In this document: one piece after another, positions 9,325 to 19,965 of the stretch
Position numbering within the stretch: the stretch's first letter is position 1
Layout of the letters: each line of letters opens with the position of its first letter
Source: Paracoccus hibiscisoli
GTDB lineage: Bacteria; Pseudomonadota; Alphaproteobacteria; Rhodobacterales; Rhodobacteraceae
Length of the DNA: 64,000 nt
Direction: 5' to 3'
NCBI RefSeq assembly: GCF_005048265.1
Contig: NZ_SUNH01000008.1
Coordinates: 1 to 64,000, forward strand
The notes under the pieces: generated by a model
Database searches by the model: none
What the model saw: only the letters and a program-made list of their open reading frames with translations
What the model was told of the DNA's origin: nothing
Translations under genes and position numbers: made by a program

Positions 9325-10199
9325 TTACCCCGCCCGTTTCTTCAGCCGCGGGTCCAGCATGTCGCGCGCCGCGTCGCCCAGAAGGTTGATCGACAGGATG
9401 CACAGCGACAGCGCGATGCCCGGATACAGGATCAGTTCCGGCTTGATGCGGAAGAACAGCCGACCCTCGGCCATGATGTTGCCCCAGGTGGGGGTCTCGG
9501 TGCTGACGCCCGCACCCAGAAAGGACAGGATCGCCTCGGTCAGGATGGCGCTGGCGAGGATATAGGTGCCCTGCACGATCAGCGGCGCGGTCGTGTTGGG
9601 GACCAGATGCCGCACCAGGATCTTGCGCATCGGCGTCCCAAGCGCGATCGCGGCCTCGACATAGGGTTCCTCGCGCGCGGACAGGACCACGGCGCGGACC
9701 AGACGGACGACGCGGGGAATCTCGGGGATGGTGATCGCGGCGATGACCGACCCGACCGACGGTCCGTTCAGCGCCACCAGCGCGATCGCCAGCAGAATCG
9801 ACGGGATCGCCATCAGCGCGTCCATCATCCGCATGATGATCGCGTCCGCAGTGCGGAAGAATCCCGCGATCATGCCGATGATCAGCCCCAGCAGGACCGA
9901 CACAACGGCTGTGGCGATGCCGATGATCAGCGACAGCTGTCCCCCGATCAGCACCCGGCTGAAGATGTCGCGGCCGAAATTGTCGGTGCCCAGGGGGTGA
10001 CCCTCGATCGGGCCCTGCAGACGTGCCATGGGGTTCATGGTCAGCGGATCGTGCGGCGCGATCCAGCCCGCCAGCAGCGTCAGGACGACGATGATCGCCA
10101 GCACCAGCGCCGCGATCTTGCTGCCCAGGCCGAACTGCGGCAGGCGCAGCGCGCGCAGGACCGGCTGCATCGCCGAGGTCGGTTGCGGTACCTGTGCCA

Positions 10200-10200
<1 letters not shown>
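9325..10200 (-). CDS. ABC transporter permease, DppC type
   Basis: A 291-residue inner-membrane permease with a first TM helix near residues 30-50, the DppC-typical N-terminal extension, and about five further helices. The EAA loop is near IALGTPMRKILVRHLVPN. It forms the channel with the DppB-type permease at 10200-11141; its start overlaps that gene's stop as TGATG. The ATPase gene follows 4 bases downstream. Confidence 0.92.
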
Positions 10201-11141
<941 letters not shown>

Positions 11142-11167
11142 CAGGTTCCTCCGGTCAGGGCGGGAGC

Positions 11168-11188
11168 GGGGGCGGGCGCGCCGCCCCC
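11168..11188 (-). promoter_or_regulatory. Intercistronic hairpin after binding-protein gene
   Basis: GGGGGCGG and CCGCCCCC form a perfect 8-bp stem with a 5-base loop, between the substrate-binding-protein stop (11209) and the DppB start (11141). There is no U-tract, so a role in mRNA stability or partial read-through is more likely than full termination. Equivalent stems follow the other three binding-protein genes in this window. Confidence 0.55.
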
Positions 11189-11208
11189 CTTGCGGTGTCA
11201 GGGACGGA

Positions 11209-12774
11209 TCACTCGGATTTCTGAACGCCCCAGAAGACCGGGACGGGCGAATTGATCATGTCGGTGATCGTGGTGCGGCGCGCCTGCGGCAGGGTGTACT
11301 GCCCCAGGGGGATCAGCAGCCCGTTCTCAAGCGCGTGGGCCTGGATTTCCTCGGCGACCGCCACCTGGGCGTCGGCGTCAGGGGCGTCGATGAACTCCTC
11401 CTTCAGCGCCTCGATCGTCTCGTCCGTAGGCCAGCCGAACCAGGCATCATCGCCCCGCCCGTTCAGCATCGGGTTCGAAATGGGGTTCGAGATCTCAGGC
11501 ACCATCCAGTTGGTGATGAAGATGTTCCAGCCACCCTCGGCCGGGGCCGCCTGGCTGGCGCGGCGCGTGACCAGCGTCTGCCAGTCCATCGGCTGCAGTT
11601 CGACTTGGAACCCCGCCTCGCGCAGCATCTGCGAGATGACGACGGGCTGGGTGGCCAGCGCGACCATGTCGGTCGGCGCCATCAGCACGACCGGCGTTCC
11701 GTCATAGCCCGCCTCTTCGAGCAGGGCGCGCGCCTCGTCCGCGCCGCCGCCCCCTGTCAGGGTCTCGGTGCCGGTCGCGTTTTCCAGCGGCGTGCCGCAG
11801 CCCAGAATGGCGCCGCAGACCGAATAGTATTCCGGGTTGCCCACCATCGCGGCCAGCACGGGTTCCTGGGTGATCGCCTTGATCGCGGCCTGACGGACCT
11901 GGACGTTGTCAAAGGGCGGGTGCAGGAAGTTCATCCGCGTCATCGTCTGCATGCCGGTCGGTTCACGTGTCTCGACGACGATGTTCGGATCGCCTTCCAG
12001 CAGCGGGATCAAGTCGACCTGCATCGCCTCGATGTAGTCGATTTCGCCACCAGACAGCGCGTTCACGGCGGTCTGGACGTCGGGCATGTTGACCCATTCG
12101 ACCCGGTCAACGTTCACGACCTTGCCCCCCGCCATCCAGTCGGCCGGCTCGTCGCGGGGCACGTAATCGTCGAATTTCTCATAGACGACCTTCAACCCCG
12201 GCTGGAACTCGGCCTCGACGAAACGAAACGGTCCCGATCCGACATATTCTGTGATCGCCGTGTCCGACGGCGTCTCGGCCACCCGGGCGGGCATGATGAA
12301 GGGCGGCAGGGCCGACTGCTTGGACAGCACATCCAGCATCGGAACGAAGGCTTCGGTCAGGGTCCAGGTGATGGTGCGATCATCTGTCGCCTCAAGGCTT
12401 TCGGTGCGGTCCATGATGACCTGCCCACCCGCATCGCGTTCCCCCCACCGGTTCAGCGAGGCCACCGCATCGGTCGCCGTCACCGGCGCGCCGTCGTGAA
12501 AGACCAGCCCCTCGCGCAAGGTGAAGACATAGGTCAGCCCGTCATCCGAGATCGTCCAGTCCGCCATTTGCGGCTGTGGCTGGAATTCCGAATCCTGCGC
12601 GATCAGCACGTCATAGATCATGTAGGCGTGGTTGCGGCTGATATGGGCGGTGGTGATGATCGGGTCCAGCACGCGCAGGCCCGAATGCATCACCGCGGTG
12701 ATGGTCGTTTCGGCGAAGGCCGCACCCGTCAGCATGGTCGAGGCAAGAAGCGTTGCAGTCACTCGGTTGAACAT
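11209..12774 (-). CDS. Peptide/nickel-type (family 5) ABC substrate-binding protein
   Basis: A 521-residue periplasmic protein. A Sec signal peptide is visible (MFNRVTATLLASTMLTGAAFA, cleaved about residue 21-22). The mature part has the SBP_bac_5 features: the YVFTLREGLVFHDG segment, an ALVF-type transition near TATDAVASLNRW, and a tail ending PVFWGVQKSE. It should deliver a peptide or peptide-like ligand to the DppB/C permeases encoded downstream. Being between an MlrC peptidase and the permeases supports a peptide-like substrate, but such proteins also bind other ligands. Confidence 0.9.
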   Translation of the reverse strand: MFNRVTATLLASTMLTGAAFAETTITAVMHSGLRVLDPIITTAHISRNHAYMIYDVLIAQDSEFQPQPQMADWTISDDGLTYVFTLREGLVFHDGAPVTATDAVASLNRWGERDAGGQVIMDRTESLEATDDRTITWTLTEAFVPMLDVLSKQSALPPFIMPARVAETPSDTAITEYVGSGPFRFVEAEFQPGLKVVYEKFDDYVPRDEPADWMAGGKVVNVDRVEWVNMPDVQTAVNALSGGEIDYIEAMQVDLIPLLEGDPNIVVETREPTGMQTMTRMNFLHPPFDNVQVRQAAIKAITQEPVLAAMVGNPEYYSVCGAILGCGTPLENATGTETLTGGGGADEARALLEEAGYDGTPVVLMAPTDMVALATQPVVISQMLREAGFQVELQPMDWQTLVTRRASQAAPAEGGWNIFITNWMVPEISNPISNPMLNGRGDDAWFGWPTDETIEALKEEFIDAPDADAQVAVAEEIQAHALENGLLIPLGQYTLPQARRTTITDMINSPVPVFWGVQKSE

Positions 12775-12816
12775 GATGTCCTCTCTGTTGAAGATCCGCG
12801 CTGGTCGATCTTGGCG

Positions 12817-14331
12817 TCAGTCTGGCGCGTGGGGTGTAAAGGGCGGGCCACCCGGCTCCAGCCTCAGGCCGGGGGACAGGTGACGAAAGGGCAGGACTGC
12901 GGGGCTGACCGGCATCGGGCCGGGTGCCGCGCAGGTCAGGATCTCGGCCGCGACGGGTTCGAAATCGGCGCGGAAGTGGTTCGAGCTTTTGACGACCAGG
13001 ATCTTCTGATCCTCGGGGACGATCCCCAGGAACCGGAACATCTGCCGGTCGGCCATTTGGGCCTTTTCGCTGGCGACCGCGATCCGCACGCCGCCGATGC
13101 GCAGCGCGGCCGATGGGCCAAGCGACAACCGCGCGCCGCCGTAATAGGGGCCGGTCGCGTGGCACTGCCCGTCCGAAAGGGCCTCGACCGTGAAGTTGCC
13201 GCGAAAGGGGGCATCGCCCGGAATGCCGGACCTGCCGCCCAGATCCAGCGTGATCCGCGCGCCTGCCCCCGCCGCATGGGCGGCGGCGGCGGCATCCGGA
13301 TCGACCATCAACCCGATGGCGGCGTTCTGGGCGTCGGCTTCGACTAGGGCGCGCAGCATGCCGGTCGTGTCCGAATTGCCGCCCGCGCCGGGATTGTCCT
13401 GCGTGTCCACCAGGATCACAGGGCCCTGCGCCTGCGCCATCGCCGCGCGGACCCCTTCACTTGGCGTGAAGCACTGGCCGCGAAAGCCATCCTCGGCTTC
13501 GCCAAGGGCCGCGGCGATGCGGCCCGCCACCGCGTCGGCCTGCGCCTGGCTTTCCGCATAGGTGATGACCGAGGGGCGGCAGTCCGCGAAATCCGCCGCT
13601 GGAAAGCCCATGAATAGCGAGGCGCAGACCCCTTCGGCCTCGGCCGCGTCAATCATCGCGTAAAGATCGCGCGCCGGGCGGGTCGAGGTCGCCTGCCAGG
13701 CGATGGGGATCAGGAAACCCGCCTGCCGGAACGCCTTGAAGGCCGCGCCGCCCGCCATCAGCCGCCCCAGCTGGATGCCGGCACGGCGCCCCGTCTCGGC
13801 CATGTCGACATGGGGATAGGTGCGAAAGCCCACCATGACGTCGGCCTGGCGCACCATCTGTTCGCTGATATTGCCATGCAGGTCCAAGGCCGCAACCACG
13901 GGGACGTCCGGCCCCACCGCCGCGCGCACCCGCTCCAGCAACACGCCTTCGCCGTCGGGGGCGCCTTCGGCCACCATCGCGCCATGCAGGTCCAGAAACA
14001 CCCCGTCCAGCGGGCCAAGATCGCGCAGCCCCGCCACCAGCTCGTCCGAGATGGCCCGATAGCACTTCGCCGTCACCGGAGCCGAGGGCACTGCCCCCGC
14101 CCAGATCACCGGCAGCAGCTGCCAGCCGGCATCCTGCGCATGCGCGATCAGCCCGGCCACCGGCAGGTTCACCCCGGCGGCGCTGCGGATGATCTGGTCC
14201 CCCCGGCACAGCGGCAGGTAGCCACCGCCCTGATGGAAGGCCGCCATGTCCGCCGGGCTGGGCGCGAACGAATTGCTTTCGTGGACGAACCCGGCGACAG
14301 CGACCCGTGGGCTTGGAGAGGTTTGCGGCAT
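12817..14331 (-). CDS. M81-family metallopeptidase (MlrC / microcystinase C-like)
   Basis: A 504-residue zinc-dependent peptidase family named for MlrC, which cleaves linearised microcystin and other small peptides. Motifs: AGFVHESNSFAP near the N-terminus, FLDLHGAMVAEG, AALDLHGNIS and RTYPHVDMAE, whose His and Asp residues are the predicted zinc ligands. An upstream ATG at 14358 is in frame, but the nine codons between it and 14331 contain the putative IclR operator, so 14331 is preferred; neither start has a clear Shine-Dalgarno site. It is the first gene of the transporter operon. Most M81 proteins have unknown substrates, so microcystin itself should not be assumed. Confidence 0.85.
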   Translation of the reverse strand: MPQTSPSPRVAVAGFVHESNSFAPSPADMAAFHQGGGYLPLCRGDQIIRSAAGVNLPVAGLIAHAQDAGWQLLPVIWAGAVPSAPVTAKCYRAISDELVAGLRDLGPLDGVFLDLHGAMVAEGAPDGEGVLLERVRAAVGPDVPVVAALDLHGNISEQMVRQADVMVGFRTYPHVDMAETGRRAGIQLGRLMAGGAAFKAFRQAGFLIPIAWQATSTRPARDLYAMIDAAEAEGVCASLFMGFPAADFADCRPSVITYAESQAQADAVAGRIAAALGEAEDGFRGQCFTPSEGVRAAMAQAQGPVILVDTQDNPGAGGNSDTTGMLRALVEADAQNAAIGLMVDPDAAAAAHAAGAGARITLDLGGRSGIPGDAPFRGNFTVEALSDGQCHATGPYYGGARLSLGPSAALRIGGVRIAVASEKAQMADRQMFRFLGIVPEDQKILVVKSSNHFRADFEPVAAEILTCAAPGPMPVSPAVLPFRHLSPGLRLEPGGPPFTPHAPD

Positions 14332-14334
14332 TTG

Positions 14335-14349
14335 TATTGCTGTCCGATA
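14335..14349. promoter_or_regulatory. Putative IclR operator, copy 2
   Basis: TATTGC-TGT-CCGATA differs at two positions from the operator at 4486-4500 and sits between the divergent MlrC gene and the second iclR gene. It overlaps the first codons of the longer MlrC frame, which argues that translation starts at 14331. Confidence 0.58.
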
Positions 14350-14410
14350 CGGCTGCATTGTATGTTGAGATTAGAAGCTTGGATTTCGACCTGTCAACGC
14401 CGGAGATGAC

Positions 14411-15202
14411 GTGACGCAGAAAGCGCCGCCCCCCGACGCCGGGAATGCGCCCGATGGGATGTTCAACCAGTCGCTTGCCCGCGGGATAAGCGTTCTGGAA
14501 TCCTTTCGCGGCGCGGGGGGGCCGCTGACCCTGGCGCAGATCGCGGCACGCACCGGACTGACCCGCAGCGCCGCGCAGCGTCTGGTCCATACCTTGCGCA
14601 AGCTGGGCTATTTGACGCTGACCCAGGATGGGCACGGTTTTCTGCTGCATCTGCCGGTGCTGGATCTGACGCATGACTACCTGCGGCTGAACCCGCTTCT
14701 GCGCCGCGCCAGTCCGTTTCTGCTGGAACTGCGCCAGCAGGTGCGCGAACGGGTGGATCTGTCGCTGTTCGACGGGGCGCGGATGGTCTATGCCAGCCGC
14801 CTGCAAAGCAAGCGCGAGGCGTTCTTTGCCACGTTGGTGGGCAACACTGTTCCCTCGACCAGCACATCGGGCGGATGGGCGGCCCTGGCCCTGCTGCCCG
14901 ACGCCGAAATCGACGCCATCCTGACCGCAACCACGCTACCCGCCCTAACCCCGCGCACACTGACCGATCCAGATGCGATACGGGCAGAGATCTCCAAGAC
15001 CCGCCGTGATGGGCACGCCTTGGCGGTGGAACAGGTGCTGATGGGCGAGGTCGCTATCGGCATGGCCATTCCGGACGCGGCGGGCCGCCCGGCCGGCGCG
15101 ATCCATGTGGCTGGATCGCTTGCCGAATGGGCGCCCGAGGCCTTTCGCCGTCATGTCGTCCCGTCTCTGGCCGAAGCCGTTCGCAATATCGGCTGCGCCT
15201 AG
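14411..15202 (+). CDS. IclR-family transcriptional regulator (paralogue)
   Basis: A 263-residue regulator with a GTG start. The winged helix-turn-helix is at about residues 35-80 (LTLAQIAARTGLTRSAAQRL) and the IclR effector domain follows, ending AIHVAGSLAEW. It resembles the regulator at 4555 across its whole length, so the pair likely arose by duplication and now flanks the peptide/amide island. It is divergent from the MlrC-led operon, with the conserved 15-bp palindrome in the shared promoter region. Confidence 0.88.
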   Translation: MTQKAPPPDAGNAPDGMFNQSLARGISVLESFRGAGGPLTLAQIAARTGLTRSAAQRLVHTLRKLGYLTLTQDGHGFLLHLPVLDLTHDYLRLNPLLRRASPFLLELRQQVRERVDLSLFDGARMVYASRLQSKREAFFATLVGNTVPSTSTSGGWAALALLPDAEIDAILTATTLPALTPRTLTDPDAIRAEISKTRRDGHALAVEQVLMGEVAIGMAIPDAAGRPAGAIHVAGSLAEWAPEAFRRHVVPSLAEAVRNIGCA

Positions 15203-15937
15203 CAATCGTGTCAATACGGCGGTCTAAGGCCTTCATGTCTCGCATGTTCGACGATGGGTTGAACGGGTCGGCGCCTTTCATGGTCTTGTACGCCTCAGGT
15301 TAGCGCAATAGCCGACAATAAGCGGCTTTGGTGATTATGATCGCCTCTTGTCACGTAGAGTAGAACTAGGTGTTGTCGCTGATGATCTTGAAGCTTCAGT
15401 GCGCAGACCGTTTCTTACGCAAAAACAATTTATCGTCTCTGCTACTGAAGGCGCGCCGTGACAGGCGCCTTCGACAAGGGTTTGAGGAGCTAGATGTCTA
15501 GTCCCGGTCAGCAACCGAAGCTGGACCGACTTCGTTTTTGCAATTCGTGCGTTGTGCGCAGCATTTTGTTGCAAGATCAACAAGCTCATTTCGATAGGAC
15601 GTCGTCAGAAAACCGCTCGTTTTCCTGACAGACAGTGCCAGCTGATGCATGCTCTTGTACGGGTACCGCCCGGTGATGATGAACGAGGTTTAAGAGCCTG
15701 TCCTGTTCGTGGCAGCCAACCCTCTGGGCAGCCTAGTACTGGCGATAGCGTCTGGCATCTTTGACGAACTGCAGACGGTAATCTGGACTGCGTGCTGACA
15801 CGAGGCAGTCCAGATCACACCGTCGAGGGCGCTTAAATTACACCATGCTCGCGGACACTACTGGCAGTTCGCCATTGGACAAGACTGCCCGATAGTCGCT
15901 ATGCGGACCGAATTTGGCGGGACAGGACGATTAGACC
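15203..15937. other. Gene-poor decayed stretch
   Basis: No frame here looks like a real gene. Base composition is visibly lower in G+C than the neighbouring operons and stops are frequent. A perfect 8-bp stem (GAAGGCGC 15447-15454 with GCGCCTTC 15465-15472) is present without a following U-tract. A short IS5-end-like string (GCATTTTGTTGCAAGATC) occurs around 15569-15586. The stretch separates the peptide island from a broken MFS gene and is best read as degraded DNA. Confidence 0.5.
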
Positions 15938-16342
15938 ATGCGACGGACCCCACATTGGCCTGTCAGCCCTCCTCTGGGTGTCGTCCAGATCTTTACCTGG
16001 GGCAGCAGATATTATCTGATGGCAATCTTGGCCGGACCAATTGTTGAAGACACAGGTTGGCCTCTGCCGTGGGTGATTGGCACCATCTCGTTGGCGTTGA
16101 CTGTTGCAGGTCTGGCCGCACCCCATGTTGGCATTTGGATCGTTGGTCAGGAGCGGTATCCCGCACTGATCGGTCGTCTGGCACGCCCGTCGCTCCTTGC
16201 GCAGGCAGCAGCGCCAATCCTCGGCGGCATCCTGGTCGCAGGGTGGGGGTCGTCTGCGACGCTCTGGGTCATCGCTGTTCTGGCCGCGGTGAACGTCGCA
16301 TTCGCTGTATTCATCTTCATCCAGTCTCGGCACCGGATCTGA
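15938..16342 (+). pseudogene. MFS transporter with internal deletion
   Basis: The open frame of 134 residues joins two separated parts of a major facilitator protein. Residues 1-66 match the N-terminal first two helices (YYLMAILAGPIVEDTGW, then GLAAPHVG). From about residue 68 (VGQERYPALIGRLARPSLLAQ) the sequence matches the last helices near the C-terminus. About two-thirds of a normal 390-residue MFS protein is missing, apparently by an in-frame deletion around 16130-16145. It cannot form a 12-helix transporter. Confidence 0.65.
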
Positions 16343-16459
16343 CAAAGTCACTTTGAAGCCAGAAGATCGTCGCCGGATTGCCATGCAGATGTCACCGCGC
16401 TGTCATTCGGGGCCGTTAGGGACGGGGCCACCGACATGACCCTGTTTCGCGAGGACCCG

Positions 16460-17410
16460 ATGACCCGCACTGTACTGACCGCCGCCGCCCTCAGCCTTCT
16501 CGCCCTGCAGGCCGCACATGCTGAATTTGCGCTCGACTCGCGCTATAGCGATGCCGATGGCGATATGCTTGCCGACATTCCAACTGATGCGGCCGAGCTT
16601 TCCGATCCGGCCACGTTGGTCTTTGCCTATACCCCCGTCGAGGACCCGGCCGTTTATGCCGAGGTCTGGCAGGAATTCCTGGACCACATGGCCGAGGTGA
16701 CCGGCAAGAATGTCCAGTTCTTCCCCGTCGACAGCAACGCCGCCCAGATCGAGGCGATGCGCGCGGGTCGTCTGCATGTCGCGGGCTTCAATACCGGATC
16801 CAACCCGCTGGCCGTGGCCTGCGCCGGGTTCCGCCCTTTAGCGATGATGGCCGCCGATGACGGCAGCTTTGGATACGAGATGGAGATCATCACCCATCCC
16901 GAAAGCGGCATCGACGATGTCGAGGGCATCCGTGGCGGGCAGATGGCGTTCACAGCCGAGACCTCCAACTCTGGCTACAAGGCACCCTCAGCCCTGCTGC
17001 AGGCGGAATACAATATGGTCGCGGGCACCGATTTCACGCCAGTCTTTTCCGGCAAGCACGACAATTCGATCCTCGGCGTGGCCAATCGCGACTATCCCGC
17101 CGCTGCCATCGCAAATTCCGTCAAGACCCGGATGATCGAACGCGAGGTGGTGACCGAGGATCAGTTCAAGGTCCTCTATACCTCGGAAACCTTCCCGACG
17201 ACCGGCTATGGCGTCGCCCATAACCTGACGTCAGAGCTGCAGGACAAGATCCGTCAGGCGTTCTTCGATTTCGACTGGACCGGCACCGCGCTGGAGGCTG
17301 AGTTCAGCAATTCCGGGGAATCGCAATTCATCGAGATCAACTTTGCCGACGCCTGGTCGGTCGTGCGCCAGATCGATGAGACAATGGGCGTTGAATATTC
17401 CTGCAGCTAA
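16460..17410 (+). CDS. phnD: Phosphonate-type ABC transporter substrate-binding protein
   Basis: A 316-residue periplasmic binding protein of the PhnD family. It starts at ATG 16460, preceded by a GAGGAC ribosome site, and carries a clean signal peptide (MTRTVLTAAALSLLALQA, cleavage after AHA). The family regions AYTPVEDPAVY, DSNAAQIEAMRAGRLHVAG and ETSNSGYKAPSALL are present. It would capture a phosphonate or organophosphate for the PhnC/E/E transporter encoded downstream. A perfect 12-bp hairpin follows. No C-P lyase genes accompany it in the window. Confidence 0.9.
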   Translation: MTRTVLTAAALSLLALQAAHAEFALDSRYSDADGDMLADIPTDAAELSDPATLVFAYTPVEDPAVYAEVWQEFLDHMAEVTGKNVQFFPVDSNAAQIEAMRAGRLHVAGFNTGSNPLAVACAGFRPLAMMAADDGSFGYEMEIITHPESGIDDVEGIRGGQMAFTAETSNSGYKAPSALLQAEYNMVAGTDFTPVFSGKHDNSILGVANRDYPAAAIANSVKTRMIEREVVTEDQFKVLYTSETFPTTGYGVAHNLTSELQDKIRQAFFDFDWTGTALEAEFSNSGESQFIEINFADAWSVVRQIDETMGVEYSCS

Positions 17411-17428
17411 TCCGAACAGCAGCAGATA

Positions 17429-17458
17429 GGCCAGGGGATGCCGCCACATCCCCTGGCC
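17429..17458 (+). promoter_or_regulatory. Intercistronic hairpin phnD-phnC
   Basis: GGCCAGGGGATG and CATCCCCTGGCC form a perfect 12-bp stem with a 6-base loop between the phnD stop (17410) and phnC start (17483). No U-tract follows. It is positioned to stabilise the phnD transcript end or reduce read-through. Confidence 0.65.
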
Positions 17459-17482
17459 CCACCATTTGAGGGACGAGGCGCG

Positions 17483-18307
17483 ATGCTGGACCTGCAAGGG
17501 CTGATCAAAACCTACAAGACGGGCGACCGGGCAGTAAACAACGTCAGCCTGTCAGTGCCCAAGGGACAGATCGTGGGCCTGATCGGGCCGTCGGGGGCGG
17601 GAAAATCCTCGCTGATCCGCTGCATCAACCGACTGGTGGAGCCAACGGCGGGGCGTATCACCCTTGGCGGAACCGAGTTGACGGGACTAGCCCCGCGCGC
17701 GCTCCGCCGCCAGCGCCGCCGAATTGGGATGATCTTTCAGGAATACGCCCTGGTCGAACGCCTGACGGTGATGGAGAATGTGCTGTCCGGTCGCTTGGGC
17801 TATGTCAGCTTCTGGCAAAGTTTCACCCGGCGCTTTCCACCCGCTGACATTGCGCGGGCCTATGCCCTGCTGGATCGGGTCGGCCTATCGGATCACGCGG
17901 ACAAGCGCGCGGATGCCCTGTCGGGCGGCCAGCGGCAGCGGGTGGGCATCGCCCGCGCACTGGCCCAGGACCCCGAACTGCTGCTTGTCGACGAACCCAC
18001 TGCCAGCCTGGATCCAAAGACGAGCCGCCAGATCATGCGGCTGCTGACCGAGATTTGTGCCGAGCGCGATCTGCCCGCCATCGTCAACATCCACGATGTG
18101 GCCCTGGCACGCCAGTTCCTGCCGCGGATTGTGGGTCTGCGTGCGGGACAGGTCGTTTTTGACGGCTCGCCCGCCGATCTGACCGATGCCGCACTGACCC
18201 GCATCTATGGAGACGAGGATTGGGACGCGATGCGCCGCGCCGAGGCCGACGATCAGGCCGAGGCGCGAGAGGCACTGGCCACCCAAGACGCGATGGCCAT
18301 GGCATGA
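17483..18307 (+). CDS. phnC: Phosphonate-type ABC transporter ATP-binding protein
   Basis: A 274-residue ATPase. ATG 17483 follows a GAGGCG ribosome site; the longer frame from 17438 would overlap the hairpin. Walker [10 protein letters not shown], the Q-loop in [15 protein letters not shown], signature [15 protein letters not shown] and Walker [13 protein letters not shown] are complete. The PhnC-typical insertion between Q-loop and signature ([10 protein letters not shown]) is present. Its stop overlaps the first permease gene as ATGA. Confidence 0.93.
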   Translation: MLDLQGLIKTYKTGDRAVNNVSLSVPKGQIVGLIGPSGAGKSSLIRCINRLVEPTAGRITLGGTELTGLAPRALRRQRRRIGMIFQEYALVERLTVMENVLSGRLGYVSFWQSFTRRFPPADIARAYALLDRVGLSDHADKRADALSGGQRQRVGIARALAQDPELLLVDEPTASLDPKTSRQIMRLLTEICAERDLPAIVNIHDVALARQFLPRIVGLRAGQVVFDGSPADLTDAALTRIYGDEDWDAMRRAEADDQAEAREALATQDAMAMA

Positions 18308-19101
18308 GATACGCCACCACCTGGAAGCGGCCGCCGCAGATCATCAAGAACCGCCGACTTGCCGTGGCCCTGCAGGTGGGCTTCGCCATCTGGTTCATCG
18401 CGGCGCTGGCCACGCTGGATCTGGACTGGGTGCGGATGACCGAGGGGTGGTCGCGCGCGGTCCGCTTTGCCCAGGGTTTCCTGTCGCCCGATTTCACCAG
18501 CCGCTGGCGCGACATCTCTCGTGGACTGGAGGAAAGCCTGACAATGACGCTGACGTCGACGGTGGTGGGGGTGGCAATCTCGATCCCCATCGGCATCGGG
18601 GCGGCGCGCAACATCGCCCCACGTGCGGTCCATGCGGTCTGCCGGTCGATCATCGCCGTCAGCCGCGCGGTGCAGGAGATCATCATCGCGATCTTTTTCG
18701 TGGCCATGTTCGGCTTCGGGCCGTTCGCCGGGTTCCTGACGCTGACCTTTGCCACGATCGGCTTCATCGCCAAGCTGCTAGCTGACGACATCGAGGACTT
18801 GGACGAGGCTCAGGTCGAGGCTGTGCGCGCCACCGGCGCCGGTTGGATGCAGGTCATCAATTATGCCGTCCAGCCACAGGTGATGCCGCGCCTGATCGGC
18901 CTGTCCGTCTATCGCCTGGACATCAATTTTCGCGAAAGCTCGGTCATTGGGATCGTGGGGGCGGGCGGCATCGGGGCGACCCTGAACACTGCCATTGATC
19001 GTTACGAATATGACAGTGCTGGCGCGATCCTGCTGATCATCATCGTCATTGTGATGATCGCTGAATACGGGTCGTCCTATCTGAGAAAGTTCCTGCAATG
19101 A
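18304..19101 (+). CDS. phnE: Phosphonate-type ABC transporter permease 1
   Basis: A 265-residue inner-membrane permease of the PhnE family, with ATG at 18304 overlapping the phnC stop. It has a long N-terminal helix ([17 protein letters not shown]), several further helices and the EAA-like loop [18 protein letters not shown]. The segment [17 protein letters not shown] is diagnostic of PhnE. It likely forms a heterodimer with the second permease encoded immediately downstream. Confidence 0.92.
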   Translation: MRYATTWKRPPQIIKNRRLAVALQVGFAIWFIAALATLDLDWVRMTEGWSRAVRFAQGFLSPDFTSRWRDISRGLEESLTMTLTSTVVGVAISIPIGIGAARNIAPRAVHAVCRSIIAVSRAVQEIIIAIFFVAMFGFGPFAGFLTLTFATIGFIAKLLADDIEDLDEAQVEAVRATGAGWMQVINYAVQPQVMPRLIGLSVYRLDINFRESSVIGIVGAGGIGATLNTAIDRYEYDSAGAILLIIIVIVMIAEYGSSYLRKFLQ

Positions 19102-19919
19102 CCGATGTCACCGATCACCTGAAGGGCGACCGGATCTGGACGTGGCGCACGCCCAGGCATCGACTGCTATTGTGGGCAGGCTGGCTGGGGTTGGTTGCCT
19201 TGTTCGTCTGGTGCTGGGGGGTGATGACCAAGGGCACGATCTGGGCCTTTGTGTGCGATGCACCAGCGCAGGCGGCCGATATCGGCGGGCGCATGATCCC
19301 GCCGTCCTTCGGCTATCTGCCCGAACTGATGGGGCCGCTGTGGGACACGCTGAACATGGCCACGCTTGGCACTATGCTGGGCGTCGTAATGGCGGTGCCG
19401 GTGGCGTTTCTGGCGGCGCGCAACACCTCGCCCTCACCGCGCCTGCTGCGACCGGTGGCGATGTTCGTGATCGTCGCTTCACGGTCGATCAACGCGCTGA
19501 TCTGGGCGCTGCTGCTGGTGGCGATCCTGGGACCGGGGCTGCTGGCCGGGATCATCGCAATCGCGCTGCGGTCGATCGGCTTTATCGGCAAGTTGCTGTA
19601 CGAAGCAATTGAGGAAACTGACCCCCGCCAGATCGAGGCCGTGACGGCCACCGGCGCCGGGCCCGCGCAGGTGCTGACCTACGGGATCGTACCGCAGGTG
19701 CTGCCGGCCTTCTGGGGGATTACGGTGTTCCGGTGGGACATCAACATCCGCGAAAGCGCCATCTTGGGGCTGGTCGGGGCGGGCGGGCTGGGGCTAAAGC
19801 TGCAGGCTTCACTGAACACGCTGGCCTGGCCGCAGGTCACGATGATCCTGATCGTGATCCTGGGGACGGTCGTCGTGTCAGAATGGATTTCCGGAACAGT
19901 GCGGCGCGCGTTGATCTAA
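19098..19919 (+). CDS. phnE: Phosphonate-type ABC transporter permease 2
   Basis: A 273-residue PhnE-family permease, start ATG overlapping the first permease stop as ATGA. It shares the C-terminal motif NIRESAILGLVGAGGLG and the EAA-like loop EAVTATGAGPAQVLTYGI with the upstream gene. It is the last gene of the phnDCEE operon; IS debris begins within 50 bases downstream, so any original 3' genes may have been lost there. Confidence 0.92.
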   Translation: MTDVTDHLKGDRIWTWRTPRHRLLLWAGWLGLVALFVWCWGVMTKGTIWAFVCDAPAQAADIGGRMIPPSFGYLPELMGPLWDTLNMATLGTMLGVVMAVPVAFLAARNTSPSPRLLRPVAMFVIVASRSINALIWALLLVAILGPGLLAGIIAIALRSIGFIGKLLYEAIEETDPRQIEAVTATGAGPAQVLTYGIVPQVLPAFWGITVFRWDINIRESAILGLVGAGGLGLKLQASLNTLAWPQVTMILIVILGTVVVSEWISGTVRRALI

Positions 19920-19965
19920 GTCGTCTTCGCTAGGCTATTAACGCTGTGTGTCATGCAGTACTGCG

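Noticed and set aside
15054..15281. Minus-strand frame beginning MKGADPFNPSSNMRDM
   Set aside because: Mostly overlaps the IclR gene on the other strand, has no ribosome site and no family resemblance.
15447..15472. Perfect 8-bp hairpin as a terminator for the IclR gene
   Set aside because: It lies 245 bases beyond the stop and has no U-tract; it may be chance or part of decayed repeat DNA.
15569..15586. IS5-end-like string GCATTTTGTTGCAAGATC
   Set aside because: Similar to the IS5 terminal repeat but with an extra base pair and no adjoining leader or transposase homology; could be chance.
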